From Serratia rhizosphaerae (GTDB lineage: Bacteria > Pseudomonadota > Gammaproteobacteria > Enterobacterales > Enterobacteriaceae), in the NCBI RefSeq assembly GCF_009817885.1, contig NZ_CP041764.1, forward strand, positions 4,960,001 to 5,024,000: 64,000 nucleotides of DNA, read 5' to 3'. Each line of letters begins with the position of its first letter. Position 1 is the first letter of the stretch. Under the pieces are notes generated by a model, which had not been told where the DNA came from, did not search any database, and saw nothing but the letters and a program-made list of their open reading frames with translations. This document shows, in pieces, positions 61,557-64,000 of this stretch. The translations under genes and the position numbers were made by a program.

Positions 61557-62253
61557 ACGCCACAGCATCCAGTTTTTCGATCATCAGGGCGATGCATTGC
61601 ATAAGGTGTACAGCAGCGATGAAACCGATCTGACCGCCTGGCTGGCGCTGGTCGAACGCCATGCCGCGTCGGACAACCCGCCGCTGGCGCTGCAGCCGAC
61701 GCCGGCCCGGACGGAAAACCGCGACGTCGACGCCGCGCGCATCGACAGTGAATGGCGCGCCATGACCGACGTGCACCAGTTCTTCCAGCTGCTGAGCCGC
61801 CATCAGATCGGTCGTCAGCAGGCGTTTCGCGCCGTCGGCGACGATCTGGCCTACCGCGTCGATAACGGCGCGCTGGCGCAGTTGCTGAACGCCGCGCAAC
61901 AGGCGCAGTTGCTGAACGCCGCGCAACAGGCGCAGAACGAAATCATGATTTTCGTCAGCAACCGCGGCTGCGTGCAGATCTTTACCGGCCAGATTGAGCG
62001 CCTGCTGCCGCAAAACGGCTGGCTGAACGTGTTTAACCGGCGCTTTACCCTGCATCTGATCGAAGAGGCCATCACCGAAAGCTGGATCACCCGTAAGCCG
62101 ACCAAAGACGGCATCGTCACTAGTCTGGAGCTGTTCGCCGCCGACGGCACGCAGATCGCCCAGCTGTACGGCCAGCGCAGCGAGGGCCAGCCGGAACAAA
62201 CCCTGTGGCGTGAGCAGATCGCCGCACTGCAGCCGCGGGGCATAGCCGCATGA
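61552..62253 (+). pseudogene. hemS: Hemin degradation protein HemS, 5' third deleted
   Basis: The frame from about 61552 encodes GVRHSIQFFDHQGDALHKVY and continues to the usual C-terminus (SLELFAADGTQIAQLYGQ). Yersinia HemS has about 345 aa, and this match begins near residue 120, so the N-terminal repeat is lost. There is no ATG or ribosome site at the junction; a TTG near 61597 is the first possible start. A 27-base tandem duplication adds nine residues in the second repeat. HemS-type proteins bind or degrade heme in the cytosol. The stop overlaps the hemT start (ATGA), so translation coupling to hemT is probably disturbed. Confidence 0.88.
61876..61929. repeat. 27-base tandem duplication in hemS
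   Basis: Two identical 27-base units in direct succession, encoding AQLLNAAQQ twice. HemS homologues have this segment once. In frame. Confidence 0.93.
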
Positions 62254-63077
62254 CGCGCTTATTCTCCCGCGCGCTGGCGCTGTGCGCGGCGCTGATGACG
62301 CCGCTGGCCGGGGCGGCGGAACGCATCGTCTCTATCGGCGGCGACGTCAGTGAAATCGTCTATGCACTCGGCGCCGGCGATCGGCTGGTGGCGCGCGACA
62401 GCACCAGCCTCTCCCCCGCCGCGCTGCAGGCGCTGCCGGACGTCGGTTACATGCGCCAGCTGAACGCCGAAGGCATTCTGGCGCTGAAGCCGACGCTGGT
62501 GCTGACCAGCGATCTGGCGCAGCCGGCGCTGGTATTTCGCCAACTGGCCGACAGCGGCGTGCGCGTGGTACATATCCCGGCCGACAACGCGCCGGAAGCG
62601 GTCAGCGAAAAAATCGCCGCCGTGGCCGCCGCACTGGATCGTCGGCAGCAGGGACAACAGCTGATCGCGCGCTATCGCCAGCAGTTGGCGGCGGTCAACA
62701 CCCGGCCGCTGCCGGTAAAAGTGCTGTTTATCATGAGCCACGGCGGCATGACGCCAATGGCCGCCGGGCAGGACACCGCCGCCGACGCCGCCATTCGCGC
62801 CGCCGGCCTGCGCAATGCGATGCAGGGATTCAGCCACTACCGGCCGCTGTCGCAGGAAGGCGTAATCGCCAGCGCGCCGGACCTGTTGCTGGTGGGACCC
62901 GACGGCGTGAAAACCCTCGGCGGCGTGGAACAGCTGTGGAAACTGCCCGGCATCGCCCTGACGCCGGCGGGGAAAAAACGCCGCGTGCTGGTGGTCGACG
63001 ATATGGCGCTGCTGGGGTTCGGCCTGCAAACGCCGGACGCCCTGATTAAGCTGCGCCGCGCCGCGGAGCAGCCGTAA
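62250..63077 (+). CDS. hemT: Periplasmic heme-binding protein HemT
   Basis: Substrate-binding protein (275 aa) of the HemTUV heme importer. The signal peptide ends MTPLAGAAE. The mature part starts RIVSIGGDVSEIVYALGAGD and has VGYMRQLNAEGILALKP and the LFIMSHGGMTPMAAGQDT segment of HemT/HmuT proteins. It overlaps hemS by four bases and shares one base with hemU (TAATG). Intact, although its outer-membrane receptor gene is broken. Confidence 0.93.
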   Translation: MTRLFSRALALCAALMTPLAGAAERIVSIGGDVSEIVYALGAGDRLVARDSTSLSPAALQALPDVGYMRQLNAEGILALKPTLVLTSDLAQPALVFRQLADSGVRVVHIPADNAPEAVSEKIAAVAAALDRRQQGQQLIARYRQQLAAVNTRPLPVKVLFIMSHGGMTPMAAGQDTAADAAIRAAGLRNAMQGFSHYRPLSQEGVIASAPDLLLVGPDGVKTLGGVEQLWKLPGIALTPAGKKRRVLVVDDMALLGFGLQTPDALIKLRRAAEQP

Positions 63078-64000
63078 TGCCGTGCCGCCGTTCGCCACGG
63101 CTGGCGCTGGTGACGCTGCTGGCTCTGCTGACCATGCTGTCGCTGATTGCCGCCAACTACGGCGCGCTGACATTGTCATTCCGCACCCTGTGGCAACAGC
63201 CGTTCAGCGATGCCGCCTGGCATATCTGGCTGAATATCCGCCTGCCGCGGGTGCTGCTGGCGGTGCTGATCGGCTGCGCGCTGGCGGTGGCCGGCACGGT
63301 GATGCAGGGGCTGTTCCGCAACCCGCTGGCGGACCCCAGCCTGCTGGGGATCAGCAGCGGCGGCGCTCTGCTGGTGGCGCTGTCGATTGTGCTGCCGCTC
63401 GCCCTGCCGGCGATGTTGGCGCTGTACGGCCAGATGCTGGCGGCATTTCTCGGCAGCCTGCTGGTCTCGGCGCTGATTTATGCCATCAGCCGCGGCGGCC
63501 ACGGCAGCCTGTCGCGGCTGCTGCTGGCCGGCATCGCCATTAACGCGCTGTGTATGGCGGCAATCGGCGTCTTGTCTTATCTCAGCAACGACCAGCAGCT
63601 GCGCCAGTTCTCCCTATGGATGATGGGCAGTCTGAACCAGTCGCAGTGGCCGACGCTGGCGGTGGCGGCCTCGCTGATTCTGCCCGCCTGCCTGCTGACA
63701 CTGCTGCAGGCGCGCCGTCTCAACCTGCTGCAGTTGGGGGATGAAGAGGCGCACTATCTGGGCGTTAACGTGGCGCGGGTTAAATTACAACTGCTGCTGC
63801 TCAGCGCCCTGCTGACCGGCGCGGCGGTCGCCGTCAGCGGCGCGATCGGCTTTATCGGCCTGGTGGTGCCGCATCTGATGCGGCTGCGGCTCGGCGGCGA
63901 TCACCGCTGGCTGCTGCCCGCCTCGGCGCTGGGGGGCGCTTGCCTGCTGCTGGTCAGCGATACCCTGGCGCGCACGCTGGTGGCGCCGGCGGAGATGCCG
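63077..64000 (+). CDS. hemU: Heme ABC transporter permease HemU (3' end outside window)
   Basis: FecCD-type permease; the frame is open from the ATG at 63077 for 308 codons to the window edge. It starts MPCRRSPRLALVTLLALLTM. Typical permease segments include NIRLPRVLLAVLIGCALAVA, MQGLFRNPLADPSLLGISSG, and GAIGFIGLVVPHLMRLRLGG, the loop that contacts the ATPase. About eight to nine membrane helices are present in the visible part. hemV, the ATPase, is expected next. Confidence 0.93.
   Translation, partial: MPCRRSPRLALVTLLALLTMLSLIAANYGALTLSFRTLWQQPFSDAAWHIWLNIRLPRVLLAVLIGCALAVAGTVMQGLFRNPLADPSLLGISSGGALLVALSIVLPLALPAMLALYGQMLAAFLGSLLVSALIYAISRGGHGSLSRLLLAGIAINALCMAAIGVLSYLSNDQQLRQFSLWMMGSLNQSQWPTLAVAASLILPACLLTLLQARRLNLLQLGDEEAHYLGVNVARVKLQLLLLSALLTGAAVAVSGAIGFIGLVVPHLMRLRLGGDHRWLLPASALGGACLLLVSDTLARTLVAPAEMP

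Noticed and set aside
1..64000. CRISPR arrays, rRNA and tRNA genes
   Set aside because: No regularly spaced repeats and no cloverleaf-type or rRNA sequences were recognised anywhere in the window.

Overview
The window looks like the chromosome of a GC-rich enterobacterium, most probably a Serratia or close relative. The order suf operon - menI - ydiJ - ydiK - rprA - ppsA/ppsR - aroH is a conserved Enterobacterales backbone, and the heme locus and proteins resemble the Yersinia/Serratia branch. This assignment comes from recognising protein families and gene order by eye; no database search was possible.

Backbone, 1-16800: sufABCDS (minus strand, 3' end outside the window) builds Fe-S clusters behind a perfect Fur box. 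A second perfect Fur box drives an unrecognised 134-aa protein. Then come menI-ydiJ (thioesterase and D-2-hydroxyglutarate dehydrogenase type flavoprotein), ydiK, the sRNA rprA with an RcsB-type box, the divergent pair ppsA/ppsR (PEP synthase and its regulatory kinase/phosphorylase), aroH and a short AraC-type activator.

First accessory block, 16951-25451: a quinone-oxidoreductase-like gene and a LysR regulator, then a clearly AT-richer two-gene unit. Its first gene encodes a 1356-aa STAND/NACHT-like NTPase with a C-terminal PD-(D/E)xK nuclease motif. Its second encodes a 536-aa protein with a HEPN ribonuclease motif. The block ends in an IS-end-like remnant and a decapitated exported-protein gene. 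I consider the two-gene unit the best candidate for an undescribed, probably anti-phage, system.

Iron block, 25508-44051: a YncE-type lipoprotein, an FhuE-like receptor, a FepB-like binding protein, an EntS-like exporter, a two-module NRPS (C-A-T-E-C-A-T-TE), an MbtH protein, a Fes-type esterase and an FhuA/Fct-like receptor. Two Fur-like boxes lie between the divergent genes. The set predicts a catechol siderophore made of dihydroxybenzoate, a D-amino acid (possibly cationic) and L-serine. The dihydroxybenzoate genes are not in the window.

Prophage remnant, 44100-55605: an HNH toxin with SUKH-like immunity, a broken IS3-family element, lysis genes (Rz/Rz1, SAR endolysin, holin), late regulators (DUF1133, DUF1364, DUF1367 types), a standalone OLD-like ATPase-TOPRIM protein and a frameshifted integrase. 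There are no head, tail or terminase genes. Rz1, the transposase, a small phage gene and the integrase all look damaged, so the element is probably immobile.

Right end, 55783-64000: katG, a hypothetical gene, a ycaC-like hydrolase and a glutathione peroxidase. They are followed by a heme locus (hemP-hemR-hemS-hemT-hemU) in which an internal deletion has fused the first half of hemR to the last two thirds of hemS, destroying both, while hemT and hemU remain open.
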